Shown here: one piece after another, positions 40,414 through 48,729 of the stretch
Layout of the letters: each line of letters opens with the position of its first letter
How positions within the stretch are numbered: position 1 is the first letter of the stretch
NCBI RefSeq assembly: GCF_001647195.1
Contig: NZ_LVCV01000318.1
Span: 1-48,729, forward strand
Source: Rhodococcus sp. EPR-157
Lineage (GTDB): Bacteria; Actinomycetota; Actinomycetes; Mycobacteriales; Mycobacteriaceae
DNA: 48,729 nt
Direction: 5' to 3'
Made by a program: the position numbers and the translations under genes
Notes under the pieces: generated by a model
Database searches by the model: none
Seen by the model: the letters and a program-made list of their open reading frames with translations, nothing else
What the model was told of the DNA's origin: nothing

Positions 40414-42306
40414 TTACTCGTCGACGGAGTACAGGCGCGCCCAGTTCTCCCGACTCGTCAGCTCCGGCGTCGCCAACCGGTAGGACTCCGCGACAACCTC
40501 GGTTTCGTTGCGCAGTCGTCGCAGAGCAGTCAAGCCGCGCTTGAGCAGAACGATCGCAGCATCCTTGTCGCGCTTACGAACTCGCACACCCTCTTGTGAC
40601 CGATCGGTAACGACGGCATGCGCGAACAGCGAGACATGCCACCAGTGCGCGTCGTCGGCAGAGATCGCAACAGGACCTGGATGCAGCCTGCCTCGCCACT
40701 GATTGACTACCCGCTTGGCAAGCACGGCCCATTCGAGACTCTTCTTCGGATTCGGGCCCGCAGTAGTGATGACCATGTCCGCCGGCCGAATGTCGGGCAC
40801 CGCGTTCGCGTTGTAGCGCTTGGTCTCGTTGTATGCAGCCCGGTCACGCCGAATCGACGACGCCGCATCCATACCGCCGTCGGTCAATTTGCTCGGCCCG
40901 ACCAGGAAGTCCTCGATGGCCTTGATCAACGTGAACGCCATCCCGTACTGCATCGACACCAGGTAGCGGAACAGATCGGTACTCAGCTGGCGCGCCAGCT
41001 TCCTACCGTCGAGACCGGCATGCAGTGCCGCCGTGATCATTCCGTTGCGCAGGTTGAAGTACCGGTGCCATTCGTCCCAGTCCTTCCACGCGAAGTCCGC
41101 GTGCCACACCGCAGCACCCGGCAACGTGACGGTCGCAAAGCCGTTGGCGCGAGCCCGATAGCCGTACTCGATGTCGTCCCACTGGAAGAACAGCGGTAGT
41201 GGATACCCGATCTGCGCGACGATTTCGGACGGGATCAGGCAGGACCACCATCCGTTGTAGCCGGCGTCGACGCGGATGTCCTGCTTCTTCTTGAATGCAC
41301 TCTTGTCGGAGATCGCGTTCTTGACGTGCAGGCCTGCTTCGAGCTTCTGCAGGTTCGCTACCTCTGCTCCGACGTGCACGCGATCAGGATGCAGCAGATA
41401 CAGCATCTGCGCGCCGACGATCGCAGGCTCGACGGTCTTGTTGGCGAAGGCATTCATCCGGACGATGGCTTCCGGTTCGCACAGGACGTCGTCGTCCATG
41501 AACACGACGTTGGCTGGATCTCCGCCCTTGCCCTGGACCTCGAACAACCCGCGCGTGAAGCCACCTGCGCCACCGAGGTTGGGCTGGGTGATGTAGACAA
41601 GCTTGGTGCCGAGTTCGGCGGCTACGCGCTGGAACAGCGGCCGCGTCTGAACCTGGTCGGTGCCCTGGTCGACGACGTACACGTTGTCGACGCCGTGCAG
41701 TGCAATCGGATCGTCGGCCATTGCCGCGACAGTGTTGGCGCAGTCGTCGGCACGATTGAACGTGCAGATGACGACAGAGGTGGGACGTAGCTTCTCGGGC
41801 GCGTCGACGGTCCAATCCGCATCCTCGACCGTCAGCTCACCCGAACCGGTGGTGAATCGCACGAACAGTGCGCCACCATCGAGGAACTGCTGGACCTTGG
41901 CGGGCACGACGATCCGGCTGGCCTGGCCCTCGGTGTCGACGGTGGTGCTCGCGACCGTGCGCTTTCGACCCTTGAAGTCGGTGGCAACGATGTCGATGCG
42001 TGCAGAACCGGTGACGGTTGCGCCGAACCGAACCTCGGTGACCTCGGTCCATCGCTGCCAATAGCTGGCCGGAAAACGACCGAAATAGCTGTTGGTCTCG
42101 ACCACGGTCCGCTTGGCGAGCTTTGCGAAATACCGAGCCCGCTCCGCATTGCCCTTGACAACGTTTGCGTACATATCGGCACTGACCAGCGGAGATGGCC
42201 CGTCGAACAGCAGGCGCTGAGCCGTCAATGCGTCGGAACCGGCTGCACCGCTACCTGTCAGCCCGTTCTGCGGCGCGTTCCGACGATTGAGTGCAGTGCC
42301 GTCCAT
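40414..42306 (-). CDS. glfT2: GlfT2-type galactofuranosyltransferase
   Basis: A 630-residue GT2 transferase of the GlfT2 family, which polymerises alternating beta(1-5)/(1-6) galactofuranose. An N-terminal beta-sandwich contains RFPASYWQRWTEVTEVRF. The GT-A domain has SVVICTFNRADDCANTVAAM, ITQPNLGGAGGFTRGLFEVQ, the metal motif VVFMDDDVLCEPEAI, VDAGYNGWWSCLIPSEIVAQ, the catalytic-base region LPLFFQWDDIEYGYRARANG and TLPGAAVWHADFAW (metal His). All aligned GlfT2 active-site residues are kept, but the overall sequence differs clearly from Rv3808c, so it could be a paralogue. ATG 42306 used. Divergent from the YfhO-like operon. Confidence 0.85.
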   Translation of the reverse strand: MDGTALNRRNAPQNGLTGSGAAGSDALTAQRLLFDGPSPLVSADMYANVVKGNAERARYFAKLAKRTVVETNSYFGRFPASYWQRWTEVTEVRFGATVTGSARIDIVATDFKGRKRTVASTTVDTEGQASRIVVPAKVQQFLDGGALFVRFTTGSGELTVEDADWTVDAPEKLRPTSVVICTFNRADDCANTVAAMADDPIALHGVDNVYVVDQGTDQVQTRPLFQRVAAELGTKLVYITQPNLGGAGGFTRGLFEVQGKGGDPANVVFMDDDVLCEPEAIVRMNAFANKTVEPAIVGAQMLYLLHPDRVHVGAEVANLQKLEAGLHVKNAISDKSAFKKKQDIRVDAGYNGWWSCLIPSEIVAQIGYPLPLFFQWDDIEYGYRARANGFATVTLPGAAVWHADFAWKDWDEWHRYFNLRNGMITAALHAGLDGRKLARQLSTDLFRYLVSMQYGMAFTLIKAIEDFLVGPSKLTDGGMDAASSIRRDRAAYNETKRYNANAVPDIRPADMVITTAGPNPKKSLEWAVLAKRVVNQWRGRLHPGPVAISADDAHWWHVSLFAHAVVTDRSQEGVRVRKRDKDAAIVLLKRGLTALRRLRNETEVVAESYRLATPELTSRENWARLYSVDE

Positions 42307-42518
42307 ACTTGGAGATACCCCATCTTTCGAGCTCGAGTCTCTTCTCGAATCGAGCCGTGTGCAGTGTGGCGCCGAACCCATGCGAACTCCGTGCCACCAT
42401 CCATGGTCGCACAGGCCGCCGTCGAGACGCCCCAACGCACGCAGCGCCGCGTCGTTTCGGATCTGTACGGCACTGCGGGATACAGTCGTGTGTCTTCATC
42501 CATACTCACGGAGCAGAA

Positions 42519-44804
42519 GTGACCCTCAGCCGAACAGAGCGCACGCACGGTTTCGTGCTCGGCAGCCGCAGGGAGCGTCTCGCGTGGGGCGCCCTGATTG
42601 CCGTCGTCGTAGTGATCGGTTACGGCCTCGTCCTCGCCGTCGATCCGCGGTTCTTCTACATCGACGACACAGAATCCGGCGCAGTCCCCAACTGGCTGCA
42701 GCTGGGTCGGATCATGCGCGAGGGTCAGTTTCCGTCGCTGGTCCTCGACCAGTGGATGGCAGGTAACTACCCGGTGGAGGGCCAGGGGGGTCTGTGGAAT
42801 CCGGTTCAGATGGCGATCAACTACATCTCGCCGTCGATCGACAACCTCGCCCTACTCGCGACAGTCGTCAAACTGGCATTTTCGATCGCGCTCGCGTGGG
42901 GTGTCTACCGAGTGGCACTCGTCTACGGCGCCCGGCCAGCATGGGCGGCGGTCGCCGCGGCCTCGGCTCCCTTCGTCGGCTTCACGTTGTTCTTCGAGAA
43001 CACCTCGTGGGTCACTGCGCTGATGGGCACCGCGTGGATCATGAACGCGTGGGCCAGTTCGGTCTCTTACGCGCGCAGTCGATCGGGTCCGATCGTGCCC
43101 TTCGTTTTCCTCTACCTGGCCATCAGCGTCGGCTACGTGCACGCCGCGGTCATGGCGGGAGTGATGATCGGGGCCGTGGTGATCGGTGAATTCGTTCACC
43201 AGCGGAGGTGGCGCCCAGCTGCCCGCGTCGCGGCAGTCGGTATCGCAGCGGCCGCATGCGGCGCCATCACGTTCCTTCCCGGCGTGCTGACCTCGTCGGT
43301 CACCTGGCGCAGTGGTGACGAAGGCACCTTCAACGACAACTTCCTGACGGCTCCCTGGTCCGAGACCCTGACCGCCAGCATCCCGTCGTCCGTGACCAGC
43401 ATCGAGTCGTGGACGGGCGAGACGACTGCCTCCCCGGTCACGTACATCGCATGGTTTCTGATCCCTGCGCTTGCGTTCATCGCGTGGCGGCGGGTTCCCG
43501 ATTCGCTGCGTGAGCTCACCGCGCCGCTGATCCTGCTCGTTTTCGCGCTCGTGTTCACTGCAGGGCCGAGCGACATCGGGCCCATCCGATGGCCTGCACG
43601 CATCCTGCCGTTCGTTGCGATCGTGGCACTGATACTCGTAGTGGTCCTTCTCAGTCGCTACGGGACGCTCGATCGACTTCGCCCGCGACTACTTGCCGCA
43701 TCGCTCTTGACGTTCGTTCTGGTGCTTCGAGCCGGATCGTCCGGTCCCGAACTGTTCGGTCGTCACGTCGTGTCGGGACTCCTGATCGTCGCCGTCGGCG
43801 GCCTCGTGGTCTTCCTTGCCTACCGCTTCTCGACGAGGGCTGCGGCCGCACTTCTCATTGCCACGATCGCCCCCGTCGCGATGTACCAGGTGGCCTCCTA
43901 CGATCCGCCGTTCGACAAGTGGTGGCTCCCGACCTCGCAGTCGCAAGCCGACGCCGGCTTCCCTCAGTGGCAGGGAGCGACGCTCCAACTCGGTGATCGC
44001 ACACTGACGGAGACCAGCGCAGACACCGCCGATGATCCCAGGCTCCCCTGGCACTCCCAGGTGTACGGAAATTCCGCAAAGATCATGGGCCTCGACTACG
44101 TCAACGCCTACACCCCGGTCGGCTACGAAGACTTCTCCAACCTGCTCTGTTTCGAGCACGAGGGTTCGACGTGCTCCGACGCGTTCCGACGTCTGTTCCT
44201 GATCGAGCCGTACACCGGCAAGACATTCGCCGACCTGATGCGGTTGGACCGCGTCGTACTCCAGAAGAACCAGTACCCGCTGGCCGACGCGCGTGAGGCT
44301 CCCGCAGGTTGGGAGTGGGTGACCCCACCGACCGCCGACTCCGCGCGTCAGACCTACGTCCTCGAACGCGTCGACGGACTGATACCGGCCGACATCGGCC
44401 GCGTTGTCGCGACGGTCGACGCAACGGCCGTTCCGGAGTCGTCGAGCGCCGATTCCGAGCACGTTCGCGTCACCTCGGTGGACGGTGGAAGCGTCGTCTT
44501 CGCCCGCCTGGCGTGGCCTGGATACACCGCTACTCTGAACGGTGAGCCGCTCCAGACCAAGGGGCTGGCAGACATCTTTCTCTACGTCGACCTCCCGCCG
44601 GGCACGACGGACGCAGACCTGGCGATCGAGTTCCGGCCCCCCGGCCAGAAGCTTGGATTGGCAGGGATGGCCGGCGGCGTTCTGCTGCTGCTCGCATTGG
44701 TGGTTCTGGATGTACGACGCCGTCGCCCGGCACAATCACCTCCGGCCGAGGACACTGCCGTAGATGTGACCATGGAATCGAGTAGTTCCGCAGCGAACAG
44801 ATAG
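42519..44804 (+). CDS. YfhO-like large membrane glycosyltransferase (GT-C fold)
   Basis: A 761-residue protein with at least ten hydrophobic segments up to residue ~480, then a ~230-residue extracytoplasmic domain and one C-terminal transmembrane helix (LGLAGMAGGVLLLLALVVLD). The first loop contains FFYIDDTESGAVPNWLQLGR, an acidic pair after TM1 as in GT-C enzymes, and a later AGNYPVEGQGGLWNPVQMAI loop as in YfhO proteins. GTG 42519 follows CACGGAGCAGAA, a good ribosome-binding site. First gene of a five-gene operon; may attach a sugar from a lipid-phosphate donor made by the next gene. Confidence 0.8.
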   Translation: MTLSRTERTHGFVLGSRRERLAWGALIAVVVVIGYGLVLAVDPRFFYIDDTESGAVPNWLQLGRIMREGQFPSLVLDQWMAGNYPVEGQGGLWNPVQMAINYISPSIDNLALLATVVKLAFSIALAWGVYRVALVYGARPAWAAVAAASAPFVGFTLFFENTSWVTALMGTAWIMNAWASSVSYARSRSGPIVPFVFLYLAISVGYVHAAVMAGVMIGAVVIGEFVHQRRWRPAARVAAVGIAAAACGAITFLPGVLTSSVTWRSGDEGTFNDNFLTAPWSETLTASIPSSVTSIESWTGETTASPVTYIAWFLIPALAFIAWRRVPDSLRELTAPLILLVFALVFTAGPSDIGPIRWPARILPFVAIVALILVVVLLSRYGTLDRLRPRLLAASLLTFVLVLRAGSSGPELFGRHVVSGLLIVAVGGLVVFLAYRFSTRAAAALLIATIAPVAMYQVASYDPPFDKWWLPTSQSQADAGFPQWQGATLQLGDRTLTETSADTADDPRLPWHSQVYGNSAKIMGLDYVNAYTPVGYEDFSNLLCFEHEGSTCSDAFRRLFLIEPYTGKTFADLMRLDRVVLQKNQYPLADAREAPAGWEWVTPPTADSARQTYVLERVDGLIPADIGRVVATVDATAVPESSSADSEHVRVTSVDGGSVVFARLAWPGYTATLNGEPLQTKGLADIFLYVDLPPGTTDADLAIEFRPPGQKLGLAGMAGGVLLLLALVVLDVRRRRPAQSPPAEDTAVDVTMESSSSAANR

Positions 44805-44815
44805 GCTTGCAACCC

Positions 44816-45859
44816 GTGACCCACCCGTCCGACGCTGTCCCCGCCGCGCACCGCATCTCCATCGTGGTGCCGGTCTACCAGGGTGAGCGGACACTGCGGG
44901 CCCTCATCGACGAAATCCTTCCGCTGACGACACGCACGTACTCACCGTCCGGCCGGCCGCTCGTCGTCGAGGAAGTACTCCTCGTGTTCGATCACGGTCC
45001 CGACGGCTCGGCCGACGTCATTCGCGAACTCGTGCGTGACCACTCGTTCGTGCGGGGAGTGTGGCTGAGCCGAAACTTCGGGCAGCATCCCGCGACCCTC
45101 GCAGGTATGGCATCGAGCGGCGGCGAGTGGATCGTCACGATGGACGAGGACGGGCAGCACGACCCGGCCGACATCGGCGGGCTGCTCGACACAGCCCTCG
45201 ATCGTCAGTCCTCAGTGGTCTACGCGAAGCCGACCAACGCCGCACCGCACGGCATATGGCGCAACGCCGCATCACGGGGATCGAAATGGCTCATCGCCAC
45301 GGCAATGGGCGCCGACAGCACAGTCAGTTACCAGAGCTACCGACTCGTCCTCGGTGAGGTAGGCCGATCCGTCGCCGCCTACGCGGGTTCCGAGGCCTAC
45401 CTCGACGTCGCCCTCGGGTGGATCGCGGGCGAGGTCACCACGAGTCCGGTCGAACTGCGTGAGGAGCATGGCCGACGCTCCGGCTACAACGTACGCACAC
45501 TGCTCTCGCACTTCTGGCGCATGGTGCTCTCCAGTGGCACCAAAGGTCTTCGACTGGTCAGCTTCATCGGTGTCGCATTCGCAATCCTCGGTCTCGTGCT
45601 CGTGCTGTGGGTGCTTGCGTCGTATCTCGTGTTCGACGTCGGCACGGAAGTACAAGGCTGGGCATCGACGATGGTCATCTTGCTGTTCGGCTTCGGAGCA
45701 ACCCTGTTCTCTCTGGGAGTCGTCGCGGAATACGTCGGCGTCAACGTCAAGACAGCCATGGGGAAGCCGCCCTACCTCATCGTCGCCGACCCGGCCGACG
45801 GGCCGCTCGGTCGGACAGACACTCGGGACGGGCCACCAGAACCCACGACGCCCGCGTGA
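44816..45859 (+). CDS. GT2 glycosyltransferase, polyprenyl-phosphate sugar synthase type (GtrB/DPM-like)
   Basis: A 347-residue enzyme. The N-terminal GT-A domain has ISIVVPVYQGERTLRALIDE, GVWLSRNFGQHPATLAGMAS, and the DxD-like IVTMDEDGQHDPADIGGLLD. Two C-terminal transmembrane helices (LVSFIGVAFAILGLVLVLWV and ASTMVILLFGFGATLFSLGV) followed by EYVGVNVKTAMGKPPYLI place it in the GtrB/bactoprenyl-phosphate glucosyltransferase group, which charges a polyprenyl phosphate with a sugar for GT-C enzymes. GTG 44816 chosen (VTHPSDAV). The stop overlaps the next GTG (GTGA). Confidence 0.88.
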   Translation: MTHPSDAVPAAHRISIVVPVYQGERTLRALIDEILPLTTRTYSPSGRPLVVEEVLLVFDHGPDGSADVIRELVRDHSFVRGVWLSRNFGQHPATLAGMASSGGEWIVTMDEDGQHDPADIGGLLDTALDRQSSVVYAKPTNAAPHGIWRNAASRGSKWLIATAMGADSTVSYQSYRLVLGEVGRSVAAYAGSEAYLDVALGWIAGEVTTSPVELREEHGRRSGYNVRTLLSHFWRMVLSSGTKGLRLVSFIGVAFAILGLVLVLWVLASYLVFDVGTEVQGWASTMVILLFGFGATLFSLGVVAEYVGVNVKTAMGKPPYLIVADPADGPLGRTDTRDGPPEPTTPA

Positions 45860-46797
45860 GCACGAACTGCACCTGGGTCATCGGAAGCGGAGGGCTTCTC
45901 GGCTCCTCGGTGTCCCGTGAACTCCGCCGCCGGGGTCACCGAGTCCGCACGAGCATCGTCCCGTGGGCAGATCACGGATCAGCGAAATCGCTTCTGCTGC
46001 GGGAATGTACCGACTTCTTCGACGCCACCGGCGACGACACGTGGAACATCGTATGGGCCGCTGGCGCCGGCGTCAACGGAACGACGGCCGACCAATTCGC
46101 ACTCGAGAACGAACTCGTCGCCGACATTCTGGCCAAGGTAAGCGCCGTGGCAGGTGAACGCCGCGGCAACGGCACCTTCTTTCTCGCATCGTCGGCTGGC
46201 GGCGTCTATGCAGGCTCGACGGGTGCGCCACACAACGAAGCGACGCAACCGGTTCCGCTCGGTGACTATGGCCGTGCAAAGCTCGACTCCGAGTCGATCG
46301 CACAGGAATTCGGCGTCAGAACAGGAACCGACGTCGTCATCGGACGCTTCGCGAACCTGTACGGTCCGGGACAGAATCTCGGGAAACCGCAGGGACTCAT
46401 CTCGCATCTGTGCCGCGGGTATCTGATGGCATCACCGGTGTCGATCTACGTGCCGATGGACACTCTCCGCGACTATCTCTTCGTCACGGACGCCGCCGAA
46501 ATGGTCGCTGACACACTGGAATTATCATCCAGACGATCATCGCCGCCGACGACGAAGATCTACGCCTCGGGATCGGCCGTCACCATCGGATCGATCCTCG
46601 GGGCTTGCCGCACCGTGTTTCGTCGACGCCCGAACGTCGTCCTCGCCGCATCACCCCTCGCCGCGTTTCAGGGCCGCGATCTCCGTCTGCGGTCGACTGT
46701 GTTGACCGACATCGATCGACGAACCCACAGGACATTGCCCGCTGGCATCGCGTCGACGTTGCACGCGACTCGACAGGCATTGGCGGCGGGGCGGTGA
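45856..46797 (+). CDS. NAD-dependent epimerase/dehydratase (extended SDR)
   Basis: A 313-residue nucleotide-sugar-modifying enzyme. The coenzyme-binding motif is VIGSGGLLGSSVSRELRRRG. FLASSAGGVYAGSTG leads to the catalytic GDYGRAKLDSE (Y-x-x-x-K present), then GRFANLYGPGQNLGKPQGLI, typical of UDP-glucose 4-epimerase-like proteins. GTG 45856 overlaps the upstream stop by 4 bp, and its own stop overlaps the gtrA start by 4 bp. It may supply the sugar used by the neighbouring GT2 enzymes; exact substrate unknown. Confidence 0.88.
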   Translation: MSTNCTWVIGSGGLLGSSVSRELRRRGHRVRTSIVPWADHGSAKSLLLRECTDFFDATGDDTWNIVWAAGAGVNGTTADQFALENELVADILAKVSAVAGERRGNGTFFLASSAGGVYAGSTGAPHNEATQPVPLGDYGRAKLDSESIAQEFGVRTGTDVVIGRFANLYGPGQNLGKPQGLISHLCRGYLMASPVSIYVPMDTLRDYLFVTDAAEMVADTLELSSRRSSPPTTKIYASGSAVTIGSILGACRTVFRRRPNVVLAASPLAAFQGRDLRLRSTVLTDIDRRTHRTLPAGIASTLHATRQALAAGR

Positions 46798-47252
46798 CCG
46801 AATCGCACACTCCCCCGCCGCCGGCGGGGATGACCGGTTCGCCCGGCCCGCTGATGCGCATCGTCAAGAATCAGGCACTTGCGTTTCTGCTCGTAGGCGG
46901 CGTCAATACCGCGCTGGGTACCGGATGGTTCATCGTATTCCAGCTCCTGATCGGTGAACAGTACGGCTATCACGCTGCAATCGTGCTCGGCTACCTCTGT
47001 AATGTGCTGTGCGCCTTCGCACTGTACCGGTATCTGGTATTCCGAGTTCGAGGGCATTTCTTCAAAGACCTGGTGCGATTCTTCATCGTCAACTTCGGCG
47101 CCTTCGTCGCGAACATCTCCTTGATGACCGTCGCGGTGTCGCTTCTGCACTTCCCACCGATCCCATCGCAATTGGTCGTCACCGCGATCATGGCAGTCGC
47201 CAGCTTCTTCGGCTATCGGGATTTTTCGTTTCGTAGAAAGACAACCACATGA
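46794..47252 (+). CDS. GtrA-family membrane protein
   Basis: A 152-residue protein with four transmembrane helices: ALAFLLVGGVNTALGTGWFI, GYHAAIVLGYLCNVLCAFAL, FFIVNFGAFVANISLMTVAV and PSQLVVTAIMAVASFFGYRD. The conserved end ASFFGYRDFSFRRK is classical for GtrA. GtrA proteins are thought to help flip or present polyprenyl-phosphate sugars. GTG 46794 overlaps the epimerase stop (GTGA) and its stop overlaps the following ATG (ATGA). Together with the GT2 and YfhO-like genes this makes a complete gtr-like glycosylation set. Confidence 0.93.
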   Translation: MTESHTPPPPAGMTGSPGPLMRIVKNQALAFLLVGGVNTALGTGWFIVFQLLIGEQYGYHAAIVLGYLCNVLCAFALYRYLVFRVRGHFFKDLVRFFIVNFGAFVANISLMTVAVSLLHFPPIPSQLVVTAIMAVASFFGYRDFSFRRKTTT

Positions 47253-48067
47253 GCCCTCGCGTATCAGTCGTCGTACCCGCGTACAACAACGCGGAATACA
47301 TCGGTGAGACAATCGAATCCATTCTCGATCAGACGTTCACGGACTTCGAACTCATCATCGCCGATCACTCCTCGACCGACGAGACGCTTGCCGTAGTGGA
47401 GAAGTACGACGATTCGCGGATTCGAGTGCTCACGACCGAGACAGGCGGCGGTGCGAAACGGAACTGGGATCGGGTCACCGCTGAGGCGACAGGCGAATTG
47501 GTCAAGCTCGTCTGCGGGGACGACACGATCTTTCCCAGCTCCCTCGAAGCTCAGGTCGCAGCGTTCGACGAGCACCCGTCGGCCGTTCTCGTTGCGTCAC
47601 AACGCACCTTGATCGACGCGAACGGCAAGACGGTGATCGCCGCCCGCGGACTCGGTGGACTGTCCGGACTAGTATCGGGGCGCGTCGCTGCCCGGACTGC
47701 AGTACGCGCGGGCGCCAACATCTTCGGCGAACCAGGCTGCGTCATGATGAAGTTGTCGGCGCTACGGGAGATCGGTCTGTGGGACAACAACCACCCGTAC
47801 CTCATCGACCAGGCTACGTTCATCGGCGTCGCACTACAGGGTGACGTCGTCGCCATCGAACGGCCGCTTGCCACGTTCCGTATCAACTCCGGTCAGTGGA
47901 GCGTCGAACTGGCGACCCAGCAGGCGCGACAAGCGGCCGACTTCCATCGTTCACTCGGAGCTCTGGAGCCAGGTCTCCTGTCCGCGACAGACATTCGACT
48001 CGGCAACGGCAAGGCCCTCGCCACCTCGTTCATGCGCCGCGCAGTCTACCTGCTACTACGTCACCGA

Positions 48068-48082
<15 letters not shown>
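47249..48082 (+). CDS. GT2 glycosyltransferase (GT-A fold)
   Basis: A 277-residue cytoplasmic glycosyltransferase. SVVVPAYNNAEYIGETIESI, LDQTFTDFELIIADHSSTDE and ELVKLVCGDDTIFPSSLEAQ show the nucleotide-sugar-binding fold, with the DxD-type motif GDD. FGEPGCVMMKLSALREIGLW and DQATFIGVALQGDVVAIERP form the acceptor side. No membrane helix. Last gene of the operon, coupled by a 4-bp overlap to gtrA. The final codons and stop are duplicated in tandem immediately downstream. Confidence 0.9.

Positions 48083-48729
<647 letters not shown>

Overview
The window looks like a chromosomal segment of a mycolic-acid-containing actinobacterium, most probably Rhodococcus/Rhodococcoides. It is GC-rich with frequent GTG starts. 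It carries an antigen-85-type mycolyltransferase, GlfT1 and a GlfT2-type galactofuranosyltransferase, Wzm/Wzt galactan exporter genes, the proteasome activator Bpa and a rifampicin ADP-ribosyltransferase. The order pat - (oxidoreductase) - (class V aminotransferase) - bpa - wzm/wzt/glfT1 resembles the M. tuberculosis Rv3772-Rv3783 neighbourhood from memory, interrupted here by accessory genes. No phage, insertion sequence or CRISPR array was recognised.

Layout. 1-3672: a LolD/MacB-type ABC transporter (permease cut by the window edge) divergent from a histidine kinase/LuxR response regulator pair, then a lipoprotein. 3673-4586: sparse DNA with one convincing 34-residue peptide gene. 4587-7685: a membrane-anchored serine hydrolase with its own kinase and regulator. 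7833-10487: arr, an MHS-type transporter, tRNA-Arg and tRNA-Ser. 10573-19317: metabolic and envelope genes, including a dienelactone-hydrolase relative without its nucleophile, an aromatic/histidinol-phosphate aminotransferase, an AraC regulator divergent from an alpha/beta hydrolase, a mycolyltransferase, DUF2252, DUF3072 and Excalibur proteins and a pseudouridine synthase.

19328-24039 is a nucleotide-signalling block: a GGDEF protein, a dCache-like-HAMP class III cyclase with a degenerate active site and, overlapping it by 8 bp, an MscS channel fused to a cyclic-nucleotide-binding domain whose binding cassette is also degenerate. 24352-27683 is a gamma-butyrolactone signalling locus: AfsA-type synthase (gblA), epimerase/dehydratase-like enzyme (gblE), ArpA/ScbR-type receptor (gblR) and a LuxR regulator without a phospho-acceptor aspartate. 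A perfect 18-bp palindrome lies between gblE and gblR. 27936-34372 holds an HxlR/MFS pair, tRNA-Ser, MarR, an aldo/keto reductase, a quinone oxidoreductase and a class V aminotransferase homologue without the usual PLP lysine.

34538-48729 is a cell-wall polysaccharide region. It holds bpa, then wzm-wzt-glfT1 and a coiled-coil methyltransferase flanked by two related palindromes. A GT-C membrane protein and a GlfT2-type transferase follow, divergent from a tightly coupled operon (YfhO-like membrane protein, GT2, epimerase, GtrA, GT2). The end of rmlB is at the right edge. Together these suggest synthesis, modification and export of galactan or a related envelope glycan.

The strongest leads are the pseudo-cyclase/gated-channel pair and the butyrolactone locus with its unusual enzyme and regulator residues.
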